Shown: positions 32,896 to 43,470 of the stretch, piece by piece | Layout of the letters: every line of letters starts with the position of its first letter | How positions within the stretch are numbered: the first letter of the stretch is position 1 | Origin: Paracoccaceae bacterium | Lineage (GTDB): Bacteria; Pseudomonadota; Alphaproteobacteria; Rhodobacterales; Rhodobacteraceae | DNA length: 52,554 nucleotides | Assembly (NCBI GenBank): GCA_028285485.1 | Contig: JANQPC010000026.1 | Span: 1-52,554 of the forward strand | Direction: 5' to 3' | Notes under the pieces: model-generated | What the model was told of the DNA's origin: nothing | What the model saw: the letters and a program-made list of their open reading frames with translations, nothing else | Databases searched by the model: none | Program-made: the position numbers and the translations under genes

Positions 32896-33975
32896 ATGGG
32901 CGAGACGATGGGCGAGATCTACACGCGGCTTGCGGGCGAGGGGCGCCTGACGGCCGATCCCGCCCAGCTTGCCGTTATGCCGGAGCTTGAGCGCATCCGC
33001 GCCGCGCTGGAAGCCGCACCGCCGCCCGCGCGCGGGCTGAAGGGCCTGTTTCGCAAGGCGCCGGACCCAATCCGCGGGCTTTACCTTTGGGGCGGTGTCG
33101 GGCGCGGGAAATCCATGCTGATGGATCTGTTCTTCTCCGCCGTCGATATCGAGGAAAAGCGCCGCGTGCATTTCCATGCCTTCATGCAGGAGGTGCAGGC
33201 GGGGCTTCACGAGGCCCGGAAGACGGGGGTGGACGATGCGCTGCGCCCGGTGGCCGATGAGGTGATCCGCGATCTGCGGCTTCTGTGTTTTGATGAGATG
33301 CAGATCACCGACATCACCGATGCGATGATCGTGGGGCGGCTTTTCGAGCGGCTCTTTGAGGCGGGCGTGGCGGTGGTGACAACGTCGAACCGGGTGCCCG
33401 GCGATCTCTACAAAGACGGCCTGAACCGGCAGCTCTTTCTGCCCTTCATCGCGCTTCTCGAAATGCGGATGACCGTTTGGGAGCTCACCTCGCCGACCGA
33501 TTACCGGCAGGATCGGCTAGCGGGTGAAGAGGTGTATTTCACGCCCGCCGATGCCACGGCGCGCGACGCAATCTCCGATCTCTGGATCGCGCTTACCGGC
33601 GGTGGCGGGGCGCCGCTTGTGCTGGCTGTGAAGGGGCGTGACGTGGTGCTGCCGGCATTCCGGAACGGCGTGGCGCGCGCTTCGTTCTGGGATCTGTGCG
33701 GCCAGCCGCTGGGCCCCGCCGATTACCTTGCCGTGGCCGAGGCAGTTAAGGTGCTGATCCTCGAAGATGTGCCGCGGCTTTCCAGCGAAAACTTCAACGA
33801 AGCAAAGCGCTTCGTTACGCTGATCGATGCGCTTTACGAGGCGCATGTGCGGGTGATCCTCTCTGCGGCGGATATCCCCGAACGGCTCTATATCGAAGGG
33901 GCGGGATCGTTCGAATTCGAACGCACCGCCAGCCGGTTGCGGGAGATGCAATCTGCCGAATGGGCCGCAGGCTGA
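32896..33975 (+). CDS. zapE: Cell division ATPase ZapE (AFG1-like)
   Basis: A 359-residue AAA ATPase that associates with FtsZ in gammaproteobacteria and resembles mitochondrial AFG1/LACE1. Walker A GGVGRGKS (66-73), Walker B LLCFDEMQ, sensor TSNRVPGDLY and the HFHAFMQEVQ segment are all present. ATG 32896 is 9 bases after the previous stop. The dispersed repeat begins directly after its stop codon. Confidence 0.94.
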   Translation: MGETMGEIYTRLAGEGRLTADPAQLAVMPELERIRAALEAAPPPARGLKGLFRKAPDPIRGLYLWGGVGRGKSMLMDLFFSAVDIEEKRRVHFHAFMQEVQAGLHEARKTGVDDALRPVADEVIRDLRLLCFDEMQITDITDAMIVGRLFERLFEAGVAVVTTSNRVPGDLYKDGLNRQLFLPFIALLEMRMTVWELTSPTDYRQDRLAGEEVYFTPADATARDAISDLWIALTGGGGAPLVLAVKGRDVVLPAFRNGVARASFWDLCGQPLGPADYLAVAEAVKVLILEDVPRLSSENFNEAKRFVTLIDALYEAHVRVILSAADIPERLYIEGAGSFEFERTASRLREMQSAEWAAG

Positions 33976-34078
33976 AGCGTTTGACGAAATACCTGAAACA
34001 TCCCGCATCCCTTAACACGTTGAAATCTTCGGCTTCAGGCAGCGTTATCTGGTTCAGATCCCTCGCGTAACGCTCTAG
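33976..34078. repeat. Dispersed intergenic repeat, copy 1
   Basis: Begins AGCGTTTGACGAAATACC and ends AACGCTCTAG; the ends form an inverted pair (AGCGTT/AACGCT). It shares the outline of the copy at 40861-40963, including the internal AACxCGTTGxAATCTT and TTTCAGG/CTTCAGG segments. It fills the gap between zapE and folC, and its last bases contain the folC stop codon (CTA read as TAG). Confidence 0.8.
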
Positions 34079-35349
34079 CCGTTTTCGCGCAGGATTTCCC
34101 CGGCCAGGTAAAGCGACCCGCAGATCAGGATGCGTGCGTCGGGGTCTTCTCTCACAATCATCTCGATGGCGGCACCGACAGAGGCGGCGGGAGTGGCGGC
34201 AAGACCTGCAGCTTCTGCTGCCTCCGCCGTTTCCTCCGGCGTAGCGGTCGCGATCTCGCCGGGGATCGCGATAGCCACGGCTTTCCGGGCGAGCCCCGCA
34301 TAGGGCGCAAGAAACCCGACCGCATCTTTGCTGCGCAGGATGCCCGTGATCAGGTAGGTGGGTTTTTCGGGCAGCCGGGCCAGCGCCTCGGCACCCGCGC
34401 GGCCCGCGGCAGGGTTGTGCCCGCCATCCAGCCAAAGCTCCGCACTGCCGGCCTGCGCCACGAGCGGGCCATGGCGGAGCCGCTGCATGCGGGCCGGCCA
34501 CTCGGCATCCCGAAGCGCGCCCTGACAGGCCGCCGCGCCAAACCCAAGCGCCCGCAGCGCGGCGATGGCCGTCCCGCCGTTTTGCACCTGATGGGCGCCC
34601 AGAAGCCGGGGCGGATCAAGATCGAGAAGCCCCGCCTCATCCTCAAACACCAGCCGCCCGTGTTCTTCGCGCACATGCCAGTGCTGGCCATGGGCGATAA
34701 GCGGTGCGCCGATCCGGGCAGCCGTTGCTTCAATCACCGACATCGCGCGCTCATCCTGCCGCGCCACCACACAGGGCACCCCGCGTTTGAGGATGCCTGC
34801 CTTCTCCGCCGCAATTTCTTCGAGCGTTTCGCCGAGATACTGCTGGTGATCCATATCGACCGGCGTGATCACCGTCAGTTCAGGGCGGGCGACCACATTG
34901 GTGGCATCCAGCCGCCCGCCAAGGCCCACTTCGAGCAGCGTGTAATCGGCGGGCGCGCGCGCGAAGGCCAGAAGGGCGGCGGCGGTCGTGATCTCGAAAT
35001 ACGTGATCTCTTCGCGCGCATTGGCCTCCCAGCATTCATCGAGAAGGGTGGCGAGGGCCTCTTCGGAGATCAGCGTGCCCGCCACACGAATGCGTTCGTG
35101 AAAGCGGGCGAGGTGGGGAGAGGTATAGGCATGCGCCACCTGCCCTGCCGCGCCGACCCCGGCGCGGATCATCGCAAGGGTCGATCCCTTGCCATTGGTG
35201 CCCGCAATATGGATCACGGGCGGCAGCGCGGCCTCGGGGTGGCCAAGCGCGGCGAGCAGGCGCCACATCCGATCAAGCGTGAGGTCGATGATCTTTGGGT
35301 GAAGCGACATCATCCGTTCGAGGATGGCGTCGGAGGCAGCCGCGCTCAC
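34075..35349 (-). CDS. folC: Bifunctional dihydrofolate synthase/folylpolyglutamate synthase
   Basis: Adds glutamate to dihydropteroate and to reduced folates using ATP. 424 residues, Mur-ligase family. P-loop [14 protein letters not shown], then [15 protein letters not shown] and [24 protein letters not shown], which carry the metal and ATP residues, and the C-terminal [16 protein letters not shown] 35349 overlaps the accD stop by 4 bases, the common accD-folC operon. Its stop lies in the end of the dispersed repeat. Confidence 0.96.
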   Translation of the reverse strand: MSAAASDAILERMMSLHPKIIDLTLDRMWRLLAALGHPEAALPPVIHIAGTNGKGSTLAMIRAGVGAAGQVAHAYTSPHLARFHERIRVAGTLISEEALATLLDECWEANAREEITYFEITTAAALLAFARAPADYTLLEVGLGGRLDATNVVARPELTVITPVDMDHQQYLGETLEEIAAEKAGILKRGVPCVVARQDERAMSVIEATAARIGAPLIAHGQHWHVREEHGRLVFEDEAGLLDLDPPRLLGAHQVQNGGTAIAALRALGFGAAACQGALRDAEWPARMQRLRHGPLVAQAGSAELWLDGGHNPAAGRAGAEALARLPEKPTYLITGILRSKDAVGFLAPYAGLARKAVAIAIPGEIATATPEETAEAAEAAGLAATPAASVGAAIEMIVREDPDARILICGSLYLAGEILRENG

Positions 35350-36275
35350 GCGGGTTCGGCCCCCTCAGGCGGCTCTGCCGCGGCCTTTCCCTCTGCCGGT
35401 GGCGGCAGATCGGCGGCCACGGCGGGCGACTGACCGGTGAGCATGCGCAGGATCGTCACAAGCTCTCCCTTCATCTCGCCCCGATGGGTTACGCGATCGA
35501 GCATGCCGTGATCGAGCAGGTATTCGGCGCGCTGGAAGCCTTCGGGCAGCTTTTCACGGATCGTCTGTTCGATCACGCGGGGGCCCGCAAAGCAAATCAG
35601 GGCGTTCGGCTCGGCGATATGCACATCGCCCAGCATCGCGTAGGAGGCCGTGACACCCCCGGTTGTGGGATGGGTCAGCACCACGATGTAGGGCAGCCCC
35701 GCTTCCTTCAGCATCTCCACCGCCACCGTGGTGCGCGGCATCTGCATCAGCGAAAGGATGCCCTCCTGCATCCGCGCGCCGCCCGCTGCGGAAAAGAGCA
35801 CGAGCGGGCGCTTGAGCGCCAGGGCGCGCTGGGCGGCGGCAATGATCGCGTTGCCCACATACATGCCCATGGAGCCGCCCATGAACGAGAAATCCTGCGC
35901 AGCGGCCACGATCGGGGTGCGCCCGATCTCGCCCTCGGCCACCAGCATCGCCTCTTTCTCACCCGTTGCCTTCTGCGCCGCGCGCATCCTGTCGGGATAC
36001 TTCTTCTGATCGCGGAAGTGCAGCGGATCGGCCAAGGGCTGCGGTACCTCCACCTCGCTGTAAACCCCGCCATCGAAAAGCGCGGCAAAGCGGATGCGCG
36101 GCGAGATCGGCATATGATGGTTGCAATTGGTGCAGACGTTGAGGTTTTCCGTCAGCTCCCGGTGGAACAGCATGGTCCCGCAATTGTCGCACTTCGTCCA
36201 AAGGTTTTCCGGCACTTCCCGCCGTGAAAACAGCGAGTTGATCCTTGGGCGGACGTAGTTGGAAATCCAGTTCAT
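35346..36275 (-). CDS. accD: Acetyl-CoA carboxylase carboxyltransferase subunit beta
   Basis: Beta half of the carboxyltransferase that makes malonyl-CoA for fatty-acid synthesis. 309 residues. N-terminal zinc ribbon C29-x2-C32-x15-C48-x2-C51 (CDNCGTML ... CTNCNHH), then crotonase-fold core with [19 protein letters not shown] and [16 protein letters not shown]. The C-terminal tail is Ala/Pro/Glu-rich, as is common. Coupled to folC. Confidence 0.97.
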   Translation of the reverse strand: MNWISNYVRPRINSLFSRREVPENLWTKCDNCGTMLFHRELTENLNVCTNCNHHMPISPRIRFAALFDGGVYSEVEVPQPLADPLHFRDQKKYPDRMRAAQKATGEKEAMLVAEGEIGRTPIVAAAQDFSFMGGSMGMYVGNAIIAAAQRALALKRPLVLFSAAGGARMQEGILSLMQMPRTTVAVEMLKEAGLPYIVVLTHPTTGGVTASYAMLGDVHIAEPNALICFAGPRVIEQTIREKLPEGFQRAEYLLDHGMLDRVTHRGEMKGELVTILRMLTGQSPAVAADLPPPAEGKAAAEPPEGAEPA

Positions 36276-36320
36276 CGGCTGAGGCGGCCCCCATCGCTTT
36301 GGCCCCCGAAATAGGCGCCA

Positions 36321-36345
36321 CGGCGCTGAATTGCAATCAGCGCCG
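36321..36345 (-). terminator. Hairpin at the end of the CPBP protease gene
   Basis: CGGCGCTGA-N7-TCAGCGCCG, 9-bp arms, spanning the stop codon of the minus-strand CPBP gene just before accD. No strong T-run follows, so termination would be weak. Confidence 0.4.
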
Positions 36346-37218
36346 GATCAGGCGGCGCACGAGCAGCCATGCCAGCAGCATGAAGGCAAGATCCACCAGA
36401 ATGAGCGGCCAGATCACATCCGTTTCGCTGATCGCATAAGGTGTGCGAAACAGCGCAAGGCCGGTGAGCGAGCCCTGGGTTGCGATTATCAGCAGGGCCA
36501 CCACGTTGTTGGCGAAGTGAAAGCCCCAGGCAGCGCCGATGGAACCGGTATGCGCCGTGAGATCGGCGGCGATGAAGCCGAAGAGGGCGGCAGAGAACAC
36601 CACGATCCAAACGCTTGCGCCCGCGCTTGCGGCATCAAAATGCACCAGCCCGAAGGCCACGCTGGGGATCACCATCCAGACCACCGGCGTGGCAAACCGG
36701 GCGGCGAGCTGCTGCTGTAAATAGCCGCGAAAGAGCACCTCTTCTGCCCCTGTCTGGATCAGAACGCAGATCAGCGCGACGGGCAGCACCCAAAGCCATT
36801 CGGCCAGGGGCATGCCGGGCAATGCATCAAACATCACGAACCAGCCGAAGATCGAAACTGAGAAAACGGCGCCCACCGCAGCCGTGGCCACCACGAAATC
36901 GCGCAAGACGATTGGCGCGCGCCCGAAGAGCGAGCCCACGCTGCGCTGGTGCAACAGGCGCGCGGCCACCATCGGGCCCAGCGCCATGCCGATGAAGGTG
37001 GTAAGCAGGATCAGAAGCGTTTCGGGCTCATCCGCTGCCACGACGGTTTCGAGCGAAACCTCGCCGGCGCCCAACTGCCGCCAGGCAAGCCCGACAATCG
37101 CGAAAATCCCCAGCATGTAGACGGCGAACGCGATCACTGAGCCCAGCAGCAGCCGCCAGATCTCGGGGCGCCGCCGGGCTGCGGCGATGAAACCTTCGTG
37201 TAGGGGATAGCGAAGCAT
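36337..37218 (-). CDS. CPBP family intramembrane metalloprotease
   Basis: A 293-residue membrane protein with about eight helices. CPBP (CAAX/Abi) motifs: EEVLFRG with E159-E160 and R164, FGLVHFD (H193) and FHFANN (H234, N237/238). Substrates are unknown; family members process prenylated proteins or bacteriocin-related peptides. It stands alone on the minus strand upstream of accD, divergent from ilvD. Confidence 0.9.
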   Translation of the reverse strand: MLRYPLHEGFIAAARRRPEIWRLLLGSVIAFAVYMLGIFAIVGLAWRQLGAGEVSLETVVAADEPETLLILLTTFIGMALGPMVAARLLHQRSVGSLFGRAPIVLRDFVVATAAVGAVFSVSIFGWFVMFDALPGMPLAEWLWVLPVALICVLIQTGAEEVLFRGYLQQQLAARFATPVVWMVIPSVAFGLVHFDAASAGASVWIVVFSAALFGFIAADLTAHTGSIGAAWGFHFANNVVALLIIATQGSLTGLALFRTPYAISETDVIWPLILVDLAFMLLAWLLVRRLIRR

Positions 37219-37323
37219 ATCGATCCCCAGCTACCCCGCGCGCCCCGGCGGCGCAATCGCGCTTGTGGAGCCCCGCACGCTCCCCTATTCCAAGTGGGTC
37301 ACGGGAGCTTCTGGAGGCCAGCC

Positions 37324-39057
37324 ATGCTCAAGCGCAAGCATGATAAATCGAGATTGCCGAGCCGGCATGTAACGGAAGGGCCCTCGCGCGCCCCGCACCG
37401 TTCGTATTTCTACGCCATGGGCATCAGCGAGGAAGAGATCGCGCAGCCCTTCGTGGGCGTGGCCACCTGCTGGAACGAAGCCGCGCCCTGCAACATTGCG
37501 CTGAACCGGCAGGCTCAGGCGGTGAAGCTGGGTGTGAAGCAAGCCTCCGGCACGCCGCGCGAGTTCACCACCATCACGGTGACGGACGGGATCGCGATGG
37601 GCCATGAAGGCATGCGCTCCTCGCTCGCCTCCCGCGATGCGATTGCCGATACCGTTGAACTCACCATGCGCGGCCATTGCTACGATGCGCTTGTGGGTCT
37701 TGCGGGGTGCGACAAGAGCTTGCCGGGGATGATGATGGCCATGGTGCGGCTGAACGTGCCATCGGTGTTCATCTATGGCGGATCGATCCTGCCGGGCCGG
37801 CTCGAAGGCAAGGACGTGACGGTTCAGGATGTGTTCGAGGCGGTGGGCCAGCACCAGGCCGGCAATATGTCCGACGAGGCGCTGCGCACGCTGGAACGCG
37901 TGGCCTGCCCCAGCGCGGGTGCCTGCGGCGGCCAGTTCACAGCCAACACCATGGCCTGCGTGAGCGAGGCTATCGGGCTCGCGCTGCCCAACTCCTCCGG
38001 CGCCCCCGCGCCCTATGAGAGCCGCGATCAATACGGCGTGGCGAGCGGCGAGGCGGTGATGGTGCTTCTTGAAAAGAACATCCGCGCCCGCGATGTGGTG
38101 ACCCGCAAGAGCATGGAAAACGCCGCGCGCGTGGTGGCCTGTACCGGCGGTTCCACCAATGCCGGGCTGCATCTGCCCGCCATCGCCCATGAGGCCGGCA
38201 TCCAGTTCGATCTGGCGGATGTTTGCGAAATCTTCCGCGACACGCCGTATTTCGTGGATCTCAAACCCGGCGGCCAATACGTGGCGAAGGATCTCTACGA
38301 AGCGGGTGGCGTTCCTGTGGTGATGAAAGAGCTCCGCAAGGCCGGGCTCATCCACGAGGATTGCATCACCGCGACGGGCCGCAGCATCGGCGAAGAGCTG
38401 GATCTTATCGAACGCGAGGCCGATGGCCGCGTGATCTACCCCATCGACACGCCGATCACGCCCACGGGCGGCGTTGTGGGCCTGGAAGGCAACCTCGCGC
38501 CGGAAGGCGCCATCGTGAAAGTGGCCGGGATCGCCAAGGAGCATCAATCCTTCACCGGCCCCGCCCGCGTGTTTGAATGCGAGGAAGATGCGTTCGAGGC
38601 CGTGAAGGCGCGCCAATACGAAGAGGGCGAAGTGATCGTGATCCGCAACGAGGGCCCTGCAGGCGGGCCCGGGATGCGCGAGATGCTGGCGACAACCGCT
38701 GCGCTTTCCGGCCAGGGCATGGGCAAGAAGGTGGCGCTGATCACCGATGGCCGCTTCTCGGGCGCCACGCGCGGCTTCTGCGTGGGCCATGTGGGCCCCG
38801 AAGCCGCCCATGGCGGGCCGATCGCGTTGATCCGCGATGGCGATGTGATTACCATCGATGCGATCAAGGGCGAGCTTTCGGTGGCGCTTTCGGATGCCGA
38901 GCTGGCCGAACGCAAGACACAGTGGGTGGGCCCGCGTGAGACGATCTACGCCTCCGGCGCCTTGTGGAAATACGCCCAGCTCGTGGGCTCTGCCAAGCTG
39001 GGTGCCTGCACCCATCCCGGCGCGGCCGCGGAGAAACATGTTTACATGGATCTCTAG
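37324..39057 (+). CDS. ilvD: Dihydroxy-acid dehydratase
   Basis: Dehydrates dihydroxy-acids in valine and isoleucine synthesis. 577 residues. Iron-sulfur cysteines: C49 in GVATCWNE, C129 in GCDKSLPG and C201 in [12 protein letters not shown] 37324 ([21 protein letters not shown]) is chosen because GGAGG lies 6 bases upstream; a GTG at 37294 lies before it. The last 20 bases overlap the lipoprotein gene that follows. Confidence 0.96.
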   Translation: MLKRKHDKSRLPSRHVTEGPSRAPHRSYFYAMGISEEEIAQPFVGVATCWNEAAPCNIALNRQAQAVKLGVKQASGTPREFTTITVTDGIAMGHEGMRSSLASRDAIADTVELTMRGHCYDALVGLAGCDKSLPGMMMAMVRLNVPSVFIYGGSILPGRLEGKDVTVQDVFEAVGQHQAGNMSDEALRTLERVACPSAGACGGQFTANTMACVSEAIGLALPNSSGAPAPYESRDQYGVASGEAVMVLLEKNIRARDVVTRKSMENAARVVACTGGSTNAGLHLPAIAHEAGIQFDLADVCEIFRDTPYFVDLKPGGQYVAKDLYEAGGVPVVMKELRKAGLIHEDCITATGRSIGEELDLIEREADGRVIYPIDTPITPTGGVVGLEGNLAPEGAIVKVAGIAKEHQSFTGPARVFECEEDAFEAVKARQYEEGEVIVIRNEGPAGGPGMREMLATTAALSGQGMGKKVALITDGRFSGATRGFCVGHVGPEAAHGGPIALIRDGDVITIDAIKGELSVALSDAELAERKTQWVGPRETIYASGALWKYAQLVGSAKLGACTHPGAAAEKHVYMDL

Positions 39058-39676
39058 ATCAGCGCTGGCCGCGGGCGCCATGGCGCTTGCGGGCTGCGCT
39101 GGCGGATTCGGCCCTGAAGCCACGCGCGCGGCGCCCGAACAGCTTCTGGTGACGGGCGATCAGATCGTGGTGGCAGGGCCGCCGGGCTTTTGCATCGATC
39201 CCGGCGCCTCCCGCGATGCTGGGGAAAGCGCCTTTGTTCTGCTGGCCAGCTGCGCGTCGATCTCCCGCGATCCCGATGGGCCGCGGCCCGAGCGCCCGGG
39301 GCTTTTAACGGTGACCGTCTCTGCGGGGTCCGGCGTTGCCTATGAAGGCTTCGAGGCCGAGCTAGAGGCCTATATCCGCTCCACCGAGGGCCTGGCGCTT
39401 CTCAGCCGGTCGGGCGATGCGGGAAGCATCGAGATTTTGGAAACCCAGATCGAAGAGGGCGTGATCTACATCCATGCCCGTGATGGCAGCGATGTGGCGC
39501 GCGGGCGGCTAGAGGCCGATTACTGGCGCGCCTTCCTGGGGGTGGGCGACCGGTTGGTGACCGCCTCTGTCACCGGCTTCACCGCCGCGCCGCTGTCCCG
39601 CGAGATGGGGCTCTTCCTGCTTGATAGTTTCGCCAACCGGCTGCTTTCGGAAAACGCGGGAGAGGCAACGGGATGA
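39038..39676 (+). CDS. Putative lipoprotein of unknown function
   Basis: 212 residues. The N-terminus [20 protein letters not shown] ends in a lipobox (L-A-G-C, C20), so it is probably lipidated and periplasmic. The mature part holds two more cysteines (GFCIDPG, LASCASI) and amphipathic segments resembling other roseobacter hypothetical lipoproteins; no domain recognised. It starts within the ilvD end (20-base overlap, GGAG upstream), so coupling with ilvD is likely by transcription rather than function. Confidence 0.8.
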   Translation: MFTWISRSALAAGAMALAGCAGGFGPEATRAAPEQLLVTGDQIVVAGPPGFCIDPGASRDAGESAFVLLASCASISRDPDGPRPERPGLLTVTVSAGSGVAYEGFEAELEAYIRSTEGLALLSRSGDAGSIEILETQIEEGVIYIHARDGSDVARGRLEADYWRAFLGVGDRLVTASVTGFTAAPLSREMGLFLLDSFANRLLSENAGEATG

Positions 39677-39689
39677 TCGGGGCCGCGAT

Positions 39690-40466
39690 ATGGCTGTGCT
39701 AGGGGTGTGGCGTGGGCTCACGCGGCTGGCCGATCGCGGCTATCTGCGCCGTTGGGATGCCGCGGCGCGCCGGGCCGAATGCGACGATCCGGAAACGCTG
39801 AAAACCTACCGCGCCCGCGCCCGCGCCCTGCGCAAGCGGCTTGACCGGGTGCTGCATGTGGCAGAGGGGCGCCTGGCGCTGCCGATCGTGGGCGCGTCGG
39901 CCGTGCGCAAGCCGCTTCATGCCGATTGGGCCTACCGCCCGCCGCTGTGGCGCGGCCCGATCTTTCCCGCCGGCCACGCGGCGGTTGAAAGCCAGACGCG
40001 GCTTGGCGAAGAGGCCACGATCTTCCACGATTGCGGGATCTCGGAAATCTCATTCCGGCAGGTGCGCAATACAAGGGAGACCGATCTTGCGCCATTCGGC
40101 GCGCGGTTCGACGTGTTCGCCTTCGACGGATCGTTTTTGAGCCTCGTGGTTGAACTGCCCGATGCCGCGTTGGTGGGGCTTCAGAAACGCCATCTCATCA
40201 GCCTTTCCGCGATGATCGAAACCGAAAAGCCGCTGGAGGTTTTCGCCCGGCTGAACATTCGCCACGGGCCGAACACCGAACAGATCGTGCGGGAGTTCCC
40301 GCGATCGAACGGCGAAATCACGCTCGATTTCGATCTTGCCTATTCCAAGCTCAACGAGCGGCGGATCGAACGGATGTGGCTGGACCTGATCTTTGAGGGG
40401 CCGGAACTGAACCAGATTACCTTGCGGGACGTCACGCTGGCGCGGCGCCCGCGTGCCGAGATTTGA
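39690..40466 (+). CDS. DUF6478-like family protein
   Basis: 258 residues. The N-terminal part is basic and helical (LADRGYLRRWDAAARRAECDDPETLKTYRARARALRKRL). The C-terminal part is beta-rich with AHAD-type strands (TIFHDCGISEISFRQVRNTR, LSLVVELPDAAL, VFARLNIRHGPNTEQ, MWLDLIFEGPELNQITLRDV). It resembles a Rhodobacteraceae family I recall as DUF6478; function unknown. ATG 39690 is 13 bases after the lipoprotein stop. Confidence 0.75.
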   Translation: MAVLGVWRGLTRLADRGYLRRWDAAARRAECDDPETLKTYRARARALRKRLDRVLHVAEGRLALPIVGASAVRKPLHADWAYRPPLWRGPIFPAGHAAVESQTRLGEEATIFHDCGISEISFRQVRNTRETDLAPFGARFDVFAFDGSFLSLVVELPDAALVGLQKRHLISLSAMIETEKPLEVFARLNIRHGPNTEQIVREFPRSNGEITLDFDLAYSKLNERRIERMWLDLIFEGPELNQITLRDVTLARRPRAEI

Positions 40467-40485
40467 GGCGAAGTTGAGGAACACC

Positions 40486-40863
40486 ATGGCAGAGCCGCAT
40501 CTCACCAATGCCCGGATCCGCGAAGGGGTATGGGAAGCGCAGGTTGCACTCGACGACGCCAATGGTTTGCCGGATTTCGGCGCCTATCACCTGGAAGCGG
40601 CGCTGCCGGATCTGAGCGTGGCGCCGATTGACGGCGCGCCGGGGCAGTGGAGCGTTCGCTTGCCGATCCCGGCGAGTGTGATCGGCGACGGCGTGAACAC
40701 GATCCTTGTGAAGGATCACGGCTCGGGCGAAACGCTGGCCAATATCGCGCTTGTCGCCGGCGAGCCGCTTGCGGAGGATATCCGCGCCGAGGTTGATCTT
40801 CTGCGCGCCGAGCTGGATATGCTCAAACGCGCCTTTCGCCGCCACTGCCTGGAAAGCAGCTAG
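40486..40863 (+). CDS. Conserved hypothetical protein, 125 residues
   Basis: Starts MAEPHLTNARIREGVWEAQVAL. A beta-sandwich-like N-terminal half (WSVRLPIPASVIGDGVNTILV, LANIALVAGEPL) is followed by a short coiled coil (AEVDLLRAELDMLKRAFRRH). No signal or catalytic motif. GAGGA lies upstream of ATG 40486. It follows the DUF6478-like gene and both share sequence-style features of a surface- or polymer-associated pair; function unknown. The stop TAG begins the second dispersed repeat. Confidence 0.75.
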   Translation: MAEPHLTNARIREGVWEAQVALDDANGLPDFGAYHLEAALPDLSVAPIDGAPGQWSVRLPIPASVIGDGVNTILVKDHGSGETLANIALVAGEPLAEDIRAEVDLLRAELDMLKRAFRRHCLESS

Positions 40864-40963
40864 AGCGTTTGACGAAATACCGGAAGCAGCGTGTCACCTA
40901 ACGCGTTGGAATCTTTGATTTCAGGCGACGCTAAGTGATCCGGCTCTTTCGCATGCCGCTTTA
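40861..40963. repeat. Dispersed intergenic repeat, copy 2
   Basis: Begins TAGAGCGTTTGACGAAATACC and ends CCGCTTTAG. It aligns end to end with 33976-34078. Internal TGGAATC-TTT-GATTTCA forms a hairpin. It sits between the convergent 125-residue gene and gst, and its ends contain both stop codons (TAG; TTA read as TAA). Confidence 0.8.
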
Positions 40964-41659
40964 GCCGCGCGGCGGCGTGTTCATCCCGATCTGTACGGCG
41001 GGCCGTTCGCGGAAGCGGTCGAGATAGGCCACGAGGTTGGGCATATCGAACCAGCCAACATCTTCGCGCACACCGTAGTAATCCAGGCCACCGAGCCAGG
41101 GCGCGATGGCGATATCGGCGATCGAGTAGGTTCCGGTGATCCAGTCCTTGCCCTCAAGCGCCTTTTCCAGAACCGCCAGCAGCCGCTTTGCCTCATTGAG
41201 GTAGCGCTCTTTTGGGCGCGGATCCTCGATCTCGGCGCCTGCGAACTTGGCGAAGAAACCAAGCTGCCCGAACATCGGGCCCACACCGCCCATCTGGAAC
41301 ATCAGCCACTGGATCGTGTGGTATTTCTCTGCCGGGCTTGCGCCGATGAGCTTTCCGGTTTTCTCCGCGAGGTAGATCAGGATCGCCCCGGATTCAAAAA
41401 GCGCAATCGGCTCTCCGCCCGGCCCGTTGGGATCGATGATTGCCGGGATCTTGTTATTGGGGTTCAGCGAGAGATACGCCTCGCTCTTCACATCGCTATC
41501 GGCCAGCGTCACCCGATGCGCCTCATAGGCGATCCCCATCTCTTCAAGCGCGATCGAGGCTTTTACGCCGTTCGGCGTGGGAAAGCTGTAAAGCTGAAGA
41601 ATGCCCGGGTTTTCGGCAGGCCAGCGTTGGGTGACGGGAAATGCGGAAAGATCGGTCAA
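40961..41659 (-). CDS. Glutathione S-transferase (YfcG/Nu-like)
   Basis: 232 residues. N-terminal thioredoxin-like domain with LYSFPTPNGVKASIALEEMG (the asparagine region used by Nu-class enzymes), the cis-proline loop NNKIPAIIDP and ESGAILIYLAEKTG. The C-terminal helical domain contains SIADIAIAPWL, the GST N-capping pattern. The start is TTG 41659: GAGGAG lies 8 bases upstream and no ATG is available near it. Possible disulfide-reductase activity; substrate unknown. Confidence 0.9.
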   Translation of the reverse strand: MTDLSAFPVTQRWPAENPGILQLYSFPTPNGVKASIALEEMGIAYEAHRVTLADSDVKSEAYLSLNPNNKIPAIIDPNGPGGEPIALFESGAILIYLAEKTGKLIGASPAEKYHTIQWLMFQMGGVGPMFGQLGFFAKFAGAEIEDPRPKERYLNEAKRLLAVLEKALEGKDWITGTYSIADIAIAPWLGGLDYYGVREDVGWFDMPNLVAYLDRFRERPAVQIGMNTPPRG

Positions 41660-41812
41660 ATGCCTGGCTCCTCAACTGCGGTTCAGGGACACATATCGAA
41701 CAATTCCCCTCGAAAAAGCAAAACGTCTGTGGAAATCCGAAAAGGCCCTGTGCGCCGTTGCGCGCTTCCGGGCAGCGAACAGGGTTTGGAAACGCAATAG
41801 AGGCATTCCGCC

Positions 41813-42211
41813 ATGATACAGGAATTCAAGGATTTTATCGCCAAGGGCAATGTGATGGACATGGCCGTTGGGATCATTATCGGTGCGGCTTTTACGGCCA
41901 TCGTAACGTCATTGGTCGATGATCTGATCAACCCGATCATCAGCCTGTTCACCGGCGGCCTGGATTTCTCGGGCCTCGGCTACAGCCTTGGCGAAGGCGA
42001 GGGGGCGGCGATGTTCGCCTACGGCAACTTCATCATGGCCGTGATCAACTTCCTGATCATTGCCTGGGTGGTGTTCTTGCTGGTCAAGATGGTCAACCGG
42101 GTGAAAGAGGCCGCGGAGGCGCCGAAAGAGGAAGAGGCGGCCGAAGATCCGGGGCCGAGCGAGAAGGATATCCTTCTGGAGATCCGCGACGCGCTGCAAA
42201 AGCAGGCCTGA
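41813..42211 (+). CDS. mscL: Large-conductance mechanosensitive channel MscL
   Basis: 132 residues; the inner-membrane safety valve opening on hypo-osmotic stretch. N-terminal amphipathic helix [36 protein letters not shown] runs into TM1, with the glycine-rich constriction. TM2 is around 69-94 ([18 protein letters not shown]), and the C-terminal acidic bundle helix ends [13 protein letters not shown]. Divergent from gst and convergent with ald, 9 bases apart. Confidence 0.96.
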   Translation: MIQEFKDFIAKGNVMDMAVGIIIGAAFTAIVTSLVDDLINPIISLFTGGLDFSGLGYSLGEGEGAAMFAYGNFIMAVINFLIIAWVVFLLVKMVNRVKEAAEAPKEEEAAEDPGPSEKDILLEIRDALQKQA

Positions 42212-42220
42212 TCTTCCCGC

Positions 42221-43339
42221 CTACTCCTTCAGCGCGAGCTGGGGCGAGAGAACATCGATCTCAAGTGCCTTTCCAACCGCATAGTTGGTGAGGCGCCCCG
42301 CATGGGTGTTGAGCCCAGCAAGAAGGTGCGGATCATCCGCCAGTGCCTGGCGCCAGCCCTTATCGGCCAGCGCCATGAGAAAGGGCATCGTTGCGTTGCT
42401 GAGCGCGATGGTCGAGGTGCGGGCCACCGCGCCCGGCATGTTCGCTACGCAGTAATGTATCACGCCATCGACTTCGTAGATCGGATCATCATGGGTTGTG
42501 GGCCGCGAGGTTTCGAAACAGCCGCCCTGATCGATCGCCACATCCACGATTGCCGCGCCGCGTTTCATCGCGGAAAGCTGATCCTTGCGCACAAGCTTCG
42601 GTGCGGCGGCGCCGGGGATCAGCACCGCGCCGATCACCAGATCGGCCGCCTCCACCAGCTCTGCCGTTGCGCCCTTGCTTGCATAGCGGGTGCGGAACTG
42701 GCCGCCGAAGAGATCGTCAAGCTGGCGCAGCCGGGGCAGTGACATATCGAGCACCGTGACATCGGCGCCCATCCCGGCGGCCACCCGCGCCGCATGGGTG
42801 CCCACAACCCCGCCGCCGATCACGGCCACCTGGGCGGGGCCCACGCCCGGCACGCCGCCCATCAGAACGCCGCGCCCGCCATTGGCGCGCTGCAACGTCC
42901 ACGCCCCCACCTGCGGCGCGAGCTTGCCCGCGACTTCCGACATCGGGGCGAGAAGCGGTAGGCCCCCCGCTGCATCCGTTACCGTTTCGTAAGCAATCGC
43001 TGTCACGCCGCTGGCCAGAAGATCGCGGGTTTGCGCGGGATCGGGTGCCAGGTGAAGATAGGTGAACAGCACCTGACCTTCGCGGAGGCAGGCGCGTTCT
43101 TCCGCCTGCGGTTCCTTCACCTTCACGATGAGGTTGGCCTCGGCGAAAACCTCCTCGGCGGAGGCAACGATTTGCGCGCCCGCCGCCGCGTAATCGGCAT
43201 CCGGAAAGCCCGAGCCCGCGCCGCAGCCCGCTTCAACGATCACCTCATGGCCATGGGCCGTCGCCTCGCGCGCGGTGTTCGGCGTGAGCCCCACGCGAAA
43301 TTCCTGCGCCTTGATCTCCCTCGGGCATCCGATCTTCAT
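42221..43339 (-). CDS. ald: Alanine dehydrogenase
   Basis: Reversible NAD-dependent oxidative deamination of L-alanine. 372 residues: MKIGCPREIKAQEFRVGLTP at the start, substrate lysine K75 (VKVKEPQ), H96 (YLHLAP), and the NAD loop VAVIGGGVVGTHAARVAAG. ATG 43339 follows GGAGGAGG; a longer frame begins inside the promoter. It is divergent from an Lrp/AsnC regulator, the usual ald-aldR layout, suggesting alanine-responsive control. Confidence 0.95.
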   Translation of the reverse strand: MKIGCPREIKAQEFRVGLTPNTAREATAHGHEVIVEAGCGAGSGFPDADYAAAGAQIVASAEEVFAEANLIVKVKEPQAEERACLREGQVLFTYLHLAPDPAQTRDLLASGVTAIAYETVTDAAGGLPLLAPMSEVAGKLAPQVGAWTLQRANGGRGVLMGGVPGVGPAQVAVIGGGVVGTHAARVAAGMGADVTVLDMSLPRLRQLDDLFGGQFRTRYASKGATAELVEAADLVIGAVLIPGAAAPKLVRKDQLSAMKRGAAIVDVAIDQGGCFETSRPTTHDDPIYEVDGVIHYCVANMPGAVARTSTIALSNATMPFLMALADKGWRQALADDPHLLAGLNTHAGRLTNYAVGKALEIDVLSPQLALKE

Positions 43340-43470
43340 GCCGCGCCTCCTCCATTTCCCCAAAGTATTGTCGCGCCAATTGGCAAGGGGATTGAATTCT
43401 GGCCTCAGGCTGCGCGAGATTGGTGAAGGAACTCCGGAAAATCCGGTAAGATGGGCGAGATTATTGCGTA

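Noticed and set aside
37285-39123. 612-codon minus frame opposite ilvD
   Set aside because: Mirror frame of a highly conserved gene; composition rich in His, Ala and Gly with no domain.
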